This document shows, piece after piece, positions 27,201 to 34,745 of a stretch of DNA of 64,000 bases. This DNA comes from Lacrimispora xylanisolvens (GTDB lineage: Bacteria > Bacillota > Clostridia > Lachnospirales > Lachnospiraceae): the NCBI RefSeq assembly GCF_002934545.1, contig NZ_PTJA01000003.1:248001-312000 (forward strand). The letters are read 5' to 3'. Under the pieces are notes generated by a model. That model searched no databases, was not told the DNA's origin, and was given only the letters and a program-made list of their open reading frames with translations. Within the stretch, counting starts at the first letter, position 1. Every line of letters begins with the position of its first letter. The position numbers and the translations under genes were made by a program.

Positions 27201-28794
27201 CTGGACAAACGGAACTGAAACGTGGGTGTATGGACCAGGTGGAAAGCCAGGAGCGGATGATCGTCAGATCCATGTAATGCCCGGAGGAAACGGCTACTAT
27301 ATCGACAATGGAAATGGAAGTTACACTAAACCAGGATCAGATGGAAGCTGGATAAATGGGACTGAAACGTGGGTGTATGGCCCCGGAGGAAAGCCGGGAG
27401 ATGATGATCGTCAGATTCATGTAATGCCCGGAGAAAACGGCTACTATATCGACAATGGAAATGGAAGTTACACCAAGCCAGGATCAGATGGAAGCTGGAC
27501 AAATGGGACTGAAACGTGGGTGTATGGCCCCGGAGGAAAGCCGGGAGCGGATGATCGCCAGATCCATGTAATGCCGGGAGGAAACGGCTACTATATTGAC
27601 AATGGAAATGGAAGTTACACTAAACCAGGATCAGATGGAAGCTGGACAAATGGTACTACATGGGTGTATGGCCCCGGAGGGAAGCCGGGAGCGGATGACC
27701 GCCAGATCCATGTAATGCCGGGAGGAAACGGCTACTACATCGACAATGGAAATGGAACATACACAAAGCCGGGATCAGATGGAAGCTGGACAAATGGAAC
27801 TGAAACATGGGTGTATGGACCTGGAGGAAAGCCGGGAGCGGATGACCACCAGATCCATGTAATGCCGGGAGGAAACGGCTACTATATCGACAATGGAGAT
27901 GGAACTTACACGAAGCCGGGATCAGATGGAAGCTGGACAAACGGAACTGAAACATGGGTGTATGGCCACGATGGGAAGCCAGGGGCGGATGATCGCCAGA
28001 TCCATGTAATGCCGGGAGGAAACGGCTACTATATCGACAATGGTGATGGAACTTATACGAAGCCGGGTCTAGATGGAAGTTGGACAAAAGGTACGGAACA
28101 CTGGTCGAGTGGTCCAGATGGAAAAATCGGCACTTCTGATGATAAAAAGATTGGGAGTGATCCGGAACCTACAAATCCGGAACCTACAAACCCAGAACCG
28201 GCAAACCCACAGCCGATAAAGCCAGAGTCAGAGAAACAGGAAGAAGAGAAAATTGTAACTGCTCCAGTAATTCCGGTTATTGACACTACTGTAAAACCAG
28301 TAGTACCTGATACCGGAGGAACATTTACCGTTAACCCAAACAATCCTCTTGAAGTCACCTATACAAAACCGGATGGAACTGTAGCAAAAAATGAGTGGGT
28401 TGGTGATGGAAAAGACTGGTACCACGTGGATGAATCCGGAAATCTTAATTATGACTGGTACCTGGAGGGAGAAAGAACCTGGTATAAGCTTAACAAAGAG
28501 ACTGGAGATAGGTTCGGAGCGGCACTGATTGGCTGGAATTACGAACCAATGGACGATAAAAGGTATTTCTTTGATCCCAGTACAACAAAGATGCTTACCG
28601 GATGGCAATACATTGACAATAAGTGGTATTACTTCACAAAACAAAATGAGTCACAGACTTATTATGGAAGTAATCCTAAGGGCTGGAAGTATGATCCAAC
28701 AAAGCCAGGTAAGCCTTATGGATCAATGTATCAAAATGAGATCACTCCAGATAGATACCTGGTAGATGAAAATGGAGTTTGGAAAAATAAATAG
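21289..28794 (+). CDS. Giant secreted InlB B-repeat protein with tandem repeats and cell-wall-binding C-terminus
   Basis: A 2501-residue surface protein. A signal peptide covers about residues 1-33, followed by three A(T/S)(P/S)SEA motifs at roughly residues 49-81. Residues 85-470 have no fold I recognise. From about 480 to 1800 there are many InlB B-type (Listeria-Bacteroides) repeats, seen as GYTFxGWYT and VTLYAHW patterns; three composite copies of 142 residues are nearly identical. Ten units of about 49 residues follow (about 1810-2290), with GNGSYTKPGSDGSW and PGGKPGADDRQIH. A Pro-rich segment (EPTNPEP type) leads to choline-binding-like cell-wall repeats (about 2360-2501). There is no LPXTG motif. 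It is translationally coupled to the small membrane gene upstream and 8 bases from the next gene. Role: adhesin or surface-layer fibre (inference). Confidence 0.88.
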   Translation: MKGNAKRVICLFLAAIIVVTTVGYAPPSFVLTAMSNSRMEEADEIVEEVATPSEAESPGDKATPSEAEKPEDKATSSEAVRKFVQVEPEEIPEYYSQVKKAGKRFWKFEDRNGMIQYRDYGYVDGEAEFPLWNEADQVGSVGDMSSSINLDEEYYSLAPYIYKSVVPDKKAWTDLSWRLFFDSFSIEEYVKKNITGFKNWDSSSYDIWKLTGAQDDLGYHFYGVLVNETQEEREPGWYYADETGTVFNVSNMLMASLLETQNIYQYQDIPGGYRQNIPTFKSSVSTSTFELRPSGDSYGSRVKTDEVLSRVNFSSNFVGWSTIRCYNNSFTILDGGNNYVQVNGDPADTIEYLSGGDLYPPYYMLDLTKDYTRNFYGIWCPQNADMYIFSNDEYVNTYDKVKYGINSIIVRRDTSLNIDSIRPASKQGFTFKGWYYRSNYNDIPILPNTELRFGSSANVTWVYPNYERNVNKVDFLDIDGNNLKTDMVLTGEAAIPPQAPEIEGMDFVGWDKSFTNVSQDMVIKAQYKKLPNITIIYRDAPSSSANILKTETIIAKGKTTPPVVDLSSLPTSKTGYHYSGTWYGIPNVDLDCIETFDSKTYYKDSTVYLYPKQEGNMIKVTLHSNDGQDVTKVIDVQYESSLYWSSVIDSQILTKGLVETRTGYTFNGWGTTPEANYSNLNNVQPYDQDLYQIWKPVPYYVIFDKCVSGESSPYKVQVIYDKPIGKLPEVTSKGLDFLGWFTYYYGGTQVTEETLMPNRDFNLYAQWSRYPTKITLDYHYEGAPNPYTYSIYTADYTYYQVYTNIADRTPYTRKGYSFKWWNTKPDDTGRIFYKGTNSSYVPESRDITVYAIWEPLNIYIRLYKNTSSSDTSELSLASRKFDSPVGKLAVPTNGDKIFKGWYTARTGGTLVSENDIVNNYTVNGTSNNWYLYAQWANSQNKVTFKDWDNSVLSEQTIDYGKDAIPPELQERAGYRFVGWDKPYENIQGDTVLTAQYEIISKTLRIVGNGGNLSDQSTIDKTIVPGESLDQILSNEKNTALRKFYTYDGWYTDPTGGSKYPDSGNKMPDSDLVIYAHWTRSSSEVVFKDCNGSVLDTQEVTIGADAISPAAPERIGYTFTGWDKPIINIQDHTILTAQYTINSYKLTLNGNGGTLAGEETKSQDFNFGESLDHIFVNEKNGAARNYYTFTGWYTAPSGGSKYPESGNLMPNADLIVYAHWERSSSEVVFKDWNGTTLDTQEVHVGANAIPPAPPQRLGYTFSGWDKPYTNIQDHSTITALYTRKSYKLSLNGNGGTLAGEETKDQVFDYGESFDHVLINGKADAARRFYTFTGWYTAPSGGSKYPESGNLMPDAEVTAYAHWERSSSEVIFKDWDGMTLEKQEVAIGANATPPEVPERQGYTFNGWDKSYSNIQDHSTITAQYTINGYLLTLDGNGGTLAGNARKEQVLSFNQSFDQVLKDGRDLVSRPGYGFDGWYNSASGGGSYSYSGNQMPAANVTLFAHWSPNTYKITFDPDHVRWDGDATIEEHTFDTRLGILPMPEIYGWRFTGWWTGKNGTGTEVTNDSMVEPKDVVYYGKWQPETYQIRFISKAEQPEGESVQAFTVGLRYDQKFGNLPVPEEKGYTFMGWYDEDNKKVDSQTIFNPDSDAEAKTYHAGWKGKTYQIRFVYNDSDGKPVVKIIDGTYGMQIGTLPSPEKPGYTFAGWFRDNGEEVTSGSWVEPGDTEYKAKWIPNKYTIHFKSNLDSMSDPEDKTVTYALPIGDLPLLHATGYVFLGWYTESSGGSLIKETTLAALGDQTYYGHWSIGLINNGNGTYRKPGSDGKWNTADDELWWYGPDANIGTEDDRQIYLMPGGNGYYVDYGNGSYLRPGAGGDWISGTELWWYGTNGKPGAGDRPIYLMPGGNGYYVDFGNGSYLKPGPGGSWTIGTELWWYGSNGKPGASDRPIYLMPGGNGYFIDNGNGSYTKPGSDGSWTNGTETWVYGPGGKPGADDRQIHVMPGGNGYYIDNGNGSYTKPGSDGSWINGTETWVYGPGGKPGDDDRQIHVMPGENGYYIDNGNGSYTKPGSDGSWTNGTETWVYGPGGKPGADDRQIHVMPGGNGYYIDNGNGSYTKPGSDGSWTNGTTWVYGPGGKPGADDRQIHVMPGGNGYYIDNGNGTYTKPGSDGSWTNGTETWVYGPGGKPGADDHQIHVMPGGNGYYIDNGDGTYTKPGSDGSWTNGTETWVYGHDGKPGADDRQIHVMPGGNGYYIDNGDGTYTKPGLDGSWTKGTEHWSSGPDGKIGTSDDKKIGSDPEPTNPEPTNPEPANPQPIKPESEKQEEEKIVTAPVIPVIDTTVKPVVPDTGGTFTVNPNNPLEVTYTKPDGTVAKNEWVGDGKDWYHVDESGNLNYDWYLEGERTWYKLNKETGDRFGAALIGWNYEPMDDKRYFFDPSTTKMLTGWQYIDNKWYYFTKQNESQTYYGSNPKGWKYDPTKPGKPYGSMYQNEITPDRYLVDENGVWKNK
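24523..25800 (+). repeat. Three composite 426-bp tandem repeats (InlB B-repeat pairs)
   Basis: The phrase encoding RSSSEV(V/I)FKD recurs at 24523, 24949 and 25375, exactly 426 bases apart. Each unit encodes a pair of InlB-type beta repeats. Strong similarity at DNA level indicates recent duplication. Confidence 0.85.
26716..28155 (+). repeat. Ten intragenic tandem repeats of about 147 bp
   Basis: Units begin at 26716, 26869, 27016, 27163, 27310, 27457, 27604, 27748, 27895 and 28042. The typical unit is 49 codons; unit 1 has 51, unit 7 has lost one codon (NGTTW instead of NGTETW), and unit 10 is diverged and shorter. Units 4-9 are almost identical at DNA level, which would permit copy-number change by recombination or slippage. 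Confidence 0.92.
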
Positions 28795-28802
28795 GAGGAA
28801 CG

Positions 28803-31800
28803 ATGAGAAAAAAATTTGTGAGAGGGCTGGCATACGTTATGTGTGCCACCCTGACAATTACCGCAGTACCGCCTTGGGCGGTATATGCGGAATCAGGGAC
28901 AGAAGTTTCCGGTTCAAAAGTGGCTACGCCTTCTGAGGCAAGCCGTGACATAGAATCAGAGGTAGAAGAACCCGTTAATGAAGAGGGCGTAGAAGGAGAA
29001 CTGCCAGAAGTAGAACCGGAAGAGATCCCATCTGCAGACCCAGATCCGATTGAAATACCAGAAACAGATCCGGTAAATATTGCTACACCATCTGAAGTAG
29101 TAGAACCTACTTTTACGGATGTAAAAAAAGCTTTAGCAGCTTCCCTACTTTCTTCTGTTACCTCTTCCAGTTCTTTGGGAGATATCTGGGATTCCTGGTC
29201 AGGAAAGACCAGTTTTGAATTCTTAAATGGAAGCCAGGGAGAGGGAACGGAAGAAAAGCCATACCTGATCAAAAACCGGGAGCAGCTTATGGGACTATCT
29301 GAGCTTACGGCCATGGGTATGATGGTGCCGGAGGCAGAGGGAGCCAAATATGCCGGAGATTATTCCGGATGTTACTTTGCCCTGGGTGCGAATATTGATC
29401 TTCAGGGAGTGGACTGGATTCCTATTGGCTTTTATCAGGACTCTTCTGAACAGACTGGGGAAGTTTCCCACACATTTAATGGTTTCTTTGATGGAAATGG
29501 AAAGACCATTAAGAACTTAAAACTGACTTCCTTTGCCGGTTATAACAACGTAGGACTCTTTGGATCGGTATCCAATGCAAGCATCCATGACCTGACCATA
29601 ATTCCTGATAGCAGTTCTATAAAAGGAAATGACCGGACTGGTGTGGTGGCAGGGTATGCAGAAAACAGTGAGATCCGAAACGTAACCGTAAAAAATGCTG
29701 ATATCAACTCCACTGGCATTTCTGGAGGGATCGCCGGAGAGATCAGTGGTACTGTGATTGAAAATGCCACCTGTGAAAAAGTCATGATTGATGCAAAAGG
29801 AGGAAATGAAATCATTTATGCCGGTGGAATCGCCGGAGTTGCCTCCAATTCCTCTATTGTTGACTGCGAGGTATCCACCGGCACAGGTACTACCGCAAGA
29901 ATTCAAGGAACCGGATACATTGGTGGCATCGTAGGGTATCAGAACGCTTCTAATGTATTTAACACCTATGTAAGCGGAACCATTGGAGGTTATCACTCCA
30001 CTGCCATCGGAGGGATTACAGGGAAGTATGCAGCTGGGAAAATAAAAGTGGCCCGTTTTGCTGGAACCATTGGAAACTCTCAGCTTGGCTCCATGGCAAG
30101 GGAAGGCACCTTTATCGGAATCAGACAGGGAGCTGCAACTAGCTTTAACTACATTGAAGATGTGGCATATCTGTTTGCGGATACGGAGAGTAAAATAAGC
30201 GCCAATGTCTGCGGTTCAGAGATTGAGGATGACAATGATTATACCTACGCTGCCCATATCGGTTACTGGCACACGGGAGATCTTTACTATACTCTGGTTC
30301 AGGGCGGGGTACAAAAGACCATATCGGATCAGTACTTTTATGAAGAACTGGAAAAAGGGATCCTGACTGTTCTTGATGAGGAGTCTGGAGATTATATCCT
30401 GGATCACTTTGCACCGGATTCTTTGGGCAGGCCCGTAAGAGGGTATCTATTAAATGTCAATCAGATTGATACCATAGCAAACGGCCAGAACTATTATGAT
30501 ATTGCCACCTTGGAGGTACGGGGAAGTTCCCAGTATTCCAAACCCATGGATAAAGAAAACCGGGGAGCCATTGCAGCTGGTACCGCAGTCACCGTGACAA
30601 CAGCACCAAACAATACGGATACGGAAAAATTTCAGATCGAAGGCACTCCTTTCTATGTAAATAGCAAGGGTATAAAAAAGAGCAGTACTTATTCCGACAG
30701 CAGCCATGCCTATACCTTTACCATGCCAGAAGATAACATTATCCTTTCAGCACTTTATAAAAAGGTGGCAGTATCCGTAAAGGTAGATCCGGAAAGCTAT
30801 ACCTTTGCAGTCACTCAGACCAGGACTGGAAACCGGAAGAATCCGGTATTAACAACAGAGATTAAAAACAAGGAAGGAAAGCTGATCGCCCGGTATATCA
30901 ACGGTGTGTTAGAAAAAGGAACTGAGGTGCAGCCGGTAAATATCAAGGCTGTGATTGATGCAAACAATGACGTAGCAGACAGCCGGGTGAAGTGGAGCAT
31001 TGATGATCCTCAGCTCATCACTCTGGCAAAGAACAATGATGAGGAAACTGACGGATATACTTCACAGTCAGCTAGCCTTTCCGTCAATCTTTCCTCCTCC
31101 TTCTTTCAAACCATTATAGCTGATGCAGAAAAGAAACAGGCAGATGAAAATTACCAGTATAAGATTCCGAATACCATTTACGGAGCTGGGCACCAAAACG
31201 GAGGCGTTGCAGTTTTAACGGCGCAGACCAGACCTTCTACTTCCTTTGAGGGGAAACCCTGTGCTGCCAACAGTCGGATTAATGTCACGTTTCAGATTAT
31301 TGACAATACCTTAGTTGCCACGGAAGGTGCAGTTCTTGATAAACAGGCGCTTACCTATACAGTCAAAAGGACTCTGACTGGGGATCGGATCAATCCACAG
31401 GAAACGGTTACAGTAACAGCCCCCCAGTCCTTAACGGCAACATTCACTCCGGACTTCTTTTCTAAGGATGAAGTGGTATGGACCAGTTCCGATCCGGCAG
31501 TGGTGCAAGTGGCGCAGGATAATGATGCATACCGGGAAGCATCGGTCAGTGCTTTTATGGATGCCGCTTGGATACGTAACATCATAGCTACTGACAATGG
31601 AATCAAAAGCAATGATCCATATGCCAAAGTATCAGGAAGCGGAAGCCGGGATGTAGTGATTACTGTTGATGGAAAAGACAAGCTGGGGAATAAAGCTTCT
31701 GCTGTCTGCCAGGTAAGTATTAACTTTGTAACGGATGACCAGACCAGAGTAGTCCCGGAAGGAATTAACCTGGATCAAACAGAACTATCCTATGATCTTG

Positions 31801-33008
31801 GCTATCAGATGGCGGGAGATATCCATTCTCAGATTGCAGATAAAAAAGGATTTATTGCAAAGAAACTGTCTGCAACGGTTCTCCCGGATCTTGATGAGTC
31901 AGTAGAACATAAGCCCTATGACCGGACTGTAATCTGGACTTCCTCTGATCCGGGAGCGTTATCCGTTGATGAGCAGGGAAATATAGTGCCAGTTGATGGT
32001 GCTGCCTGGATCAATGAAGCATGTTACAAAGCTCCATATCAGGGAGAAAAGAATGTGGTGATTACGGCCACCACAAGAGATGGAAAGAAAGCAGCCTCCT
32101 GTCTGGTGAAACTTTCATTCCAGGCAGAATGCCTGGAAGCAGACCGAAATAGTGAGACTTTTGATCTGGCACTAACCAAAACAGGAAGAAGAAATAATCC
32201 TACTTATACCTGGAGTGGTATGGAAGCCAAGAAAATTTCCGCTTCTGTTTATCCTGAAAATAGGGGGAAGAAAATCCAGTGGAGGTCCTCTGATTCAGGA
32301 ATCCTTTCCGTAGATTCAGAAGGAAATGTTGGAGCCATAGTAATTAATGAAAAACAGGAAGTAATTGCTGGCTGGATCAATGAGATACTGGGGAAATCAC
32401 AGTACTCTGGAAGCACAAACGCTATTGTATATGCAGAAAGCAGTGATGGAAAGCTTTCTGATCCAATCCAGGTAAGATTAAACTTAAAAGTCATTGATAA
32501 TACCACTTCTGGAGGCAGCTCCGGCGGAGGAGGAGGTGGTGGTGGCGGAAGCCGATCCGTAGGAGTAACGGCGGCAGGAAATATCAAAGGACCGGCAGCG
32601 CCATCTGGAGCCATCACCGGCACCTGGACCCAGACTGGAAATGGGAAATGGATCTTTGCTTCTGACCGGACCTATACCGATGAATGGGCATATATTAGTA
32701 ACCCATTTGCAACGGGAGATCAGGAAAAGGCTTCCTGGTTCCGGTTTGACAAAGATGGATTCATGGTAACGGGCTGGCTGACAGATGCAGATGGGAATAT
32801 TTTTTATCTAAAGACGGCTACCGATGGAACCCAGGGACAGATGCTCACGGGCTGGCAGAATATAGAGGGAACCTGGTATTATCTCAACCCCGTATCAGAT
32901 GGGACAAGAGGAAAGTTAATGACTGGAATGGTCGTAGATGGACAATATGAACTAAATGAAAAAGGCCAATGGATTAAGGACGGGAAAGTGGTTACTGCAA
33001 TGCAGTAG
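28803..33008 (+). CDS. Secreted GLUG/Ig-like protein with cell-wall-binding C-terminus
   Basis: A 1401-residue surface protein. A signal peptide covers about residues 1-30, followed by VATPSEA and IATPSEV motifs near residues 39-45 and 96-102 in an acidic, Pro/Glu-rich linker. Residues about 215-480 hold GLUG-type repeats (GLFGSVSNASI, GGIAGEISGTV, GGIVGYQNASN). Residues about 655-1235 hold four bacterial Ig-like units, recognisable by VxWxSSDPxxLSV phrases. A glycine run (about 1237-1250) leads to cell-wall-binding repeats (about 1270-1400: GWLTDADGNIFYL, GWQNIEGTWYYL). No LPXTG. It is last in the operon begun at 18791. GGAGGA precedes the ATG by a few bases. The GLUG and Ig content suggests an adhesin; the target is unknown. 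Confidence 0.87.
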   Translation: MRKKFVRGLAYVMCATLTITAVPPWAVYAESGTEVSGSKVATPSEASRDIESEVEEPVNEEGVEGELPEVEPEEIPSADPDPIEIPETDPVNIATPSEVVEPTFTDVKKALAASLLSSVTSSSSLGDIWDSWSGKTSFEFLNGSQGEGTEEKPYLIKNREQLMGLSELTAMGMMVPEAEGAKYAGDYSGCYFALGANIDLQGVDWIPIGFYQDSSEQTGEVSHTFNGFFDGNGKTIKNLKLTSFAGYNNVGLFGSVSNASIHDLTIIPDSSSIKGNDRTGVVAGYAENSEIRNVTVKNADINSTGISGGIAGEISGTVIENATCEKVMIDAKGGNEIIYAGGIAGVASNSSIVDCEVSTGTGTTARIQGTGYIGGIVGYQNASNVFNTYVSGTIGGYHSTAIGGITGKYAAGKIKVARFAGTIGNSQLGSMAREGTFIGIRQGAATSFNYIEDVAYLFADTESKISANVCGSEIEDDNDYTYAAHIGYWHTGDLYYTLVQGGVQKTISDQYFYEELEKGILTVLDEESGDYILDHFAPDSLGRPVRGYLLNVNQIDTIANGQNYYDIATLEVRGSSQYSKPMDKENRGAIAAGTAVTVTTAPNNTDTEKFQIEGTPFYVNSKGIKKSSTYSDSSHAYTFTMPEDNIILSALYKKVAVSVKVDPESYTFAVTQTRTGNRKNPVLTTEIKNKEGKLIARYINGVLEKGTEVQPVNIKAVIDANNDVADSRVKWSIDDPQLITLAKNNDEETDGYTSQSASLSVNLSSSFFQTIIADAEKKQADENYQYKIPNTIYGAGHQNGGVAVLTAQTRPSTSFEGKPCAANSRINVTFQIIDNTLVATEGAVLDKQALTYTVKRTLTGDRINPQETVTVTAPQSLTATFTPDFFSKDEVVWTSSDPAVVQVAQDNDAYREASVSAFMDAAWIRNIIATDNGIKSNDPYAKVSGSGSRDVVITVDGKDKLGNKASAVCQVSINFVTDDQTRVVPEGINLDQTELSYDLGYQMAGDIHSQIADKKGFIAKKLSATVLPDLDESVEHKPYDRTVIWTSSDPGALSVDEQGNIVPVDGAAWINEACYKAPYQGEKNVVITATTRDGKKAASCLVKLSFQAECLEADRNSETFDLALTKTGRRNNPTYTWSGMEAKKISASVYPENRGKKIQWRSSDSGILSVDSEGNVGAIVINEKQEVIAGWINEILGKSQYSGSTNAIVYAESSDGKLSDPIQVRLNLKVIDNTTSGGSSGGGGGGGGGSRSVGVTAAGNIKGPAAPSGAITGTWTQTGNGKWIFASDRTYTDEWAYISNPFATGDQEKASWFRFDKDGFMVTGWLTDADGNIFYLKTATDGTQGQMLTGWQNIEGTWYYLNPVSDGTRGKLMTGMVVDGQYELNEKGQWIKDGKVVTAMQ

Positions 33009-33092
33009 CCACCCGTGTGGCCAACATCACAGCACCTTGATAACCGAATATGAACCGATAGAAAAAAATTATGTGCCTTGGAATTAAAGGAA

Positions 33093-33121
33093 AACAAAAA
33101 AGAGATTCTATTTTAAGAATC
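33093..33121 (-). terminator. Terminator of the minus-strand XRE regulator
   Basis: On the minus strand AGAATC-type inverted arms (plus-strand 33104-33109 and 33116-33121) form a 6-bp hairpin overlapping the stop codon, followed by a T-rich tract. It is short, so strength is uncertain. Confidence 0.55.
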
Positions 33122-33319
33122 CCCTTCTTCTACGTACTCCATGATATCCCCTGGCTGCAGCTTTAGGTAACAGCAGATTTTACATAAGATATCTGTTTTC
33201 ACAGTCTCTCCTTTCGATAATTTGGCAAGTGTAGGACCAGAGATAATCTCCAGTAAATCAGTTTTTTTCATACCTTTACGATTGATTTGATCAAATAATT
33301 TATAATATCTCATTCCCAT
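33113..33319 (-). CDS. Small XRE/Cro-type helix-turn-helix regulator
   Basis: A 68-residue DNA-binding protein of the compact Cro/C1 type (YozG-like). The helix-turn-helix is visible as KKTDLLEIISGPTLAKLSKG followed by VKTDILCKICCYLKLQPGDIMEYV, the standard end of these minimal repressors. The start at 33319 fits AAGGAGG 8 bases upstream; an internal ATG six bases later is an alternative. It is divergent from the small-gene module, with facing promoters in the 166-bp gap, so autoregulation and control of the module are likely (inference). Such regulators are frequent on mobile elements. Confidence 0.85.
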   Translation of the reverse strand: MGMRYYKLFDQINRKGMKKTDLLEIISGPTLAKLSKGETVKTDILCKICCYLKLQPGDIMEYVEEGDS

Positions 33320-33341
33320 TATGGAAACCTCCTTTTTTATA

Positions 33342-33370
33342 AGTATATACTAAAATAAAATAAACGTCAA
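33342..33370 (-). promoter_or_regulatory. Promoter of the XRE regulator
   Basis: On the minus strand, TTGACG (33370-33365), 17 bases, then TATACT (33347-33342), shortly before the ribosome-binding site. Confidence 0.8.
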
Positions 33371-33404
33371 TTATAAAAATATTAACAAAAGCTAATGAAA
33401 TATG

Positions 33405-33433
33405 TTGACACTTATTTAACTGTATGCTAATAT
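33405..33433 (+). promoter_or_regulatory. Promoter of the small-gene module
   Basis: Consensus TTGACA (33405-33410), 17 bases, TAATAT (33428-33433), 53 bases before the first small gene. Confidence 0.8.
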
Positions 33434-33462
33434 AATATCAACAAAGGGTAATAAATATTAGC
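33426..33462 (+). promoter_or_regulatory. Inverted repeat overlapping the module promoter, possible operator
   Basis: GCTAATA (33426-33432) and TATTAGC (33456-33462) form an inverted repeat covering the -10 element and likely start site. Another GCTAAT lies at about 33391, and ATTAACAAA, ATCAACAAA and ATTAGCAAA occur in series. Binding by the adjacent XRE protein is plausible but unproven. Confidence 0.45.
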
Positions 33463-33485
33463 AAAAACAAAAAGGAGAACTACAT

Positions 33486-33857
33486 ATGAAAGCTAAAATC
33501 GATAACAAGGTTTTGGAAGTAGAGGTGATTATGATGAACTATAACGAGACTTCAGCAGAAGTTGTTATTAAGGAGGGAAATCACACAGGGTGTTATGCCA
33601 TTGTAAGGCATGAGGATCTGATTAAAGATTCAGTACCTGTTAAAGCTGTCAAAAGCAAATTAAGCTTTGATCAGTGTGATATAGATTACCGCCGTACAAC
33701 AAATATGTTTATGGGAGAGTATATATACGGCTGGAAAGCCATATTTAGAGGGCATTTATTAGCCAGTGAGAGAACAAAGGCAGAATGTAAGAAGATAGCC
33801 AGAGGGGAACTTAGAAGGCTTGTAGATCAAGGGGAAATCAGAAATGTATTGCCGTAG
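33486..33857 (+). CDS. Hypothetical protein, first gene of the small-gene module (123 aa)
   Basis: I do not recognise a family. The protein is soluble, mixed-charge, with no signal peptide or membrane helix. The first half looks like beta strands (KVLEVEVIMMNYNETSAEVVI, given here only as a short sample), and the last 35 residues are basic and helical (SERTKAECKKIARGELRRLV), which could bind nucleic acid or a partner. AAAGGAGA lies 8-10 bases before the ATG. It follows the strong promoter facing the XRE gene, so it is probably under its control. Similar small unknown genes are common on clostridial mobile elements. Confidence 0.75.
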   Translation: MKAKIDNKVLEVEVIMMNYNETSAEVVIKEGNHTGCYAIVRHEDLIKDSVPVKAVKSKLSFDQCDIDYRRTTNMFMGEYIYGWKAIFRGHLLASERTKAECKKIARGELRRLVDQGEIRNVLP

Positions 33858-33927
33858 TAATACGGTTTTAGAAGTAAGGTACCTATATGATATGCCGAAA
33901 ATGTATTAATTAATAGGAGATATAAGA

Positions 33928-34101
33928 ATGGCAGCGATTATGGAAAGCGGTGTAGTGGGAACTGAGGAGGCCCTTGATTATTTTACTGAAAAGTTTAATG
34001 CAGATAGAGTAGACCTCAATAATTTTGAACAAGCTTGTTACATGCAAGTGCTTGTTCTACTTGAAATAGAACTGATGAGAGAAAGGAACATAGGGAGTTA
34101 A
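33928..34101 (+). CDS. Hypothetical small protein (57 aa)
   Basis: The frame begins MAAIMESGVVGTEEAL and ends in a helical segment with YMQVLVLLEIELMRERNIG. TAGGAGA precedes the ATG with about 8 bases spacing. The composition is amphipathic and helical, with one Cys. No family recognised. It sits 70 bases after the preceding gene and 36 before the next, in the same orientation, consistent with one operon. Confidence 0.6.
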   Translation: MAAIMESGVVGTEEALDYFTEKFNADRVDLNNFEQACYMQVLVLLEIELMRERNIGS

Positions 34102-34137
34102 GTGAAACCTGTGAAAGATCAAGAAAGGAGTTCTTAA

Positions 34138-34428
34138 ATGAGTAACTTGAAACAGGCAATAGAGATATTAAAACAGACTAAGAGATGTAATGACAATATG
34201 GTGGCAGATGCAAAAGAAAAAAAGGCTTTTGGAGAAGCATTTGATGTTGCCATACAGGCGGTAGAAATACAGATTCCTCAAGCGGTTTCAGATTGGCATG
34301 AAGATTATGGGGATTGTCTATGGTGGAGTTTCCCCATTGATGAGCCACCATACTGCGGTACGCCTCTGGACTGCGACTTTCCGGATCGTGTAACGCATTT
34401 TACAAGATTTGCCATTCCGCAAAATTAG
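34138..34428 (+). CDS. Hypothetical protein with Trp/Pro/Cys-rich C-terminal motif (96 aa)
   Basis: The N-terminal half is helical (LKQAIEILKQTKRCNDNM and a following AFDVAIQAVEI). The C-terminal half carries an unusual conserved-looking run DCLWWSFPIDEPPYCGTP followed by DFPDRVTHFTRF, which resembles proteins I have seen repeatedly as unnamed cargo in phages and integrative elements of Firmicutes. AAAGGAG is well placed before the ATG. No function can be given. Confidence 0.72.
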   Translation: MSNLKQAIEILKQTKRCNDNMVADAKEKKAFGEAFDVAIQAVEIQIPQAVSDWHEDYGDCLWWSFPIDEPPYCGTPLDCDFPDRVTHFTRFAIPQN

Positions 34429-34448
34429 AATTTTCCGGAGGGAGAAAT

Positions 34449-34706
34449 ATGCCGAAGCAAAAATTTGTATTGAGTAAAAAACACGAGAAACTCATTGACA
34501 TTGAAGTCGGTGTACCCAGTATCAGAGAGTTTAATCATATAGCTGTTAATAAAGAGTGGGTTATTGTAGACCATAGAGGTAATGCAGAAAACAGCCTTAT
34601 GATGGCGCTGGAAATAATATCACGAAACACTGCGTATGAAGAGGTATGTAAGAATATTGTGAGTAAATGTGAAGCCATTTTTCAGCACTATGATGATAGG
34701 CGGTAA
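34449..34706 (+). CDS. Hypothetical protein (85 aa)
   Basis: A soluble, charged protein starting MPKQKFVLSKKHEKLIDIEV and ending in a helix with CKNIVSKCEAIFQHYDD. GGAGGGAG precedes the ATG. It lies 20 bases after the previous gene. No motif recognised; no membrane helix or signal peptide. Confidence 0.65.
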   Translation: MPKQKFVLSKKHEKLIDIEVGVPSIREFNHIAVNKEWVIVDHRGNAENSLMMALEIISRNTAYEEVCKNIVSKCEAIFQHYDDRR

Positions 34707-34745
34707 AACCAAAGTTTAGCACAGCAGGTGCGGAAAGGATAATGT

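Noticed and set aside
27656-28087. Long minus-strand frame opposite the tandem repeats
   Set aside because: It arises from repeated codons of the plus-strand gene; repeats in the antisense protein mirror the 147-bp unit.
26716-28155. CRISPR array
   Set aside because: The regular repeats are 147 bp, fully coding and contiguous, with no spacers.
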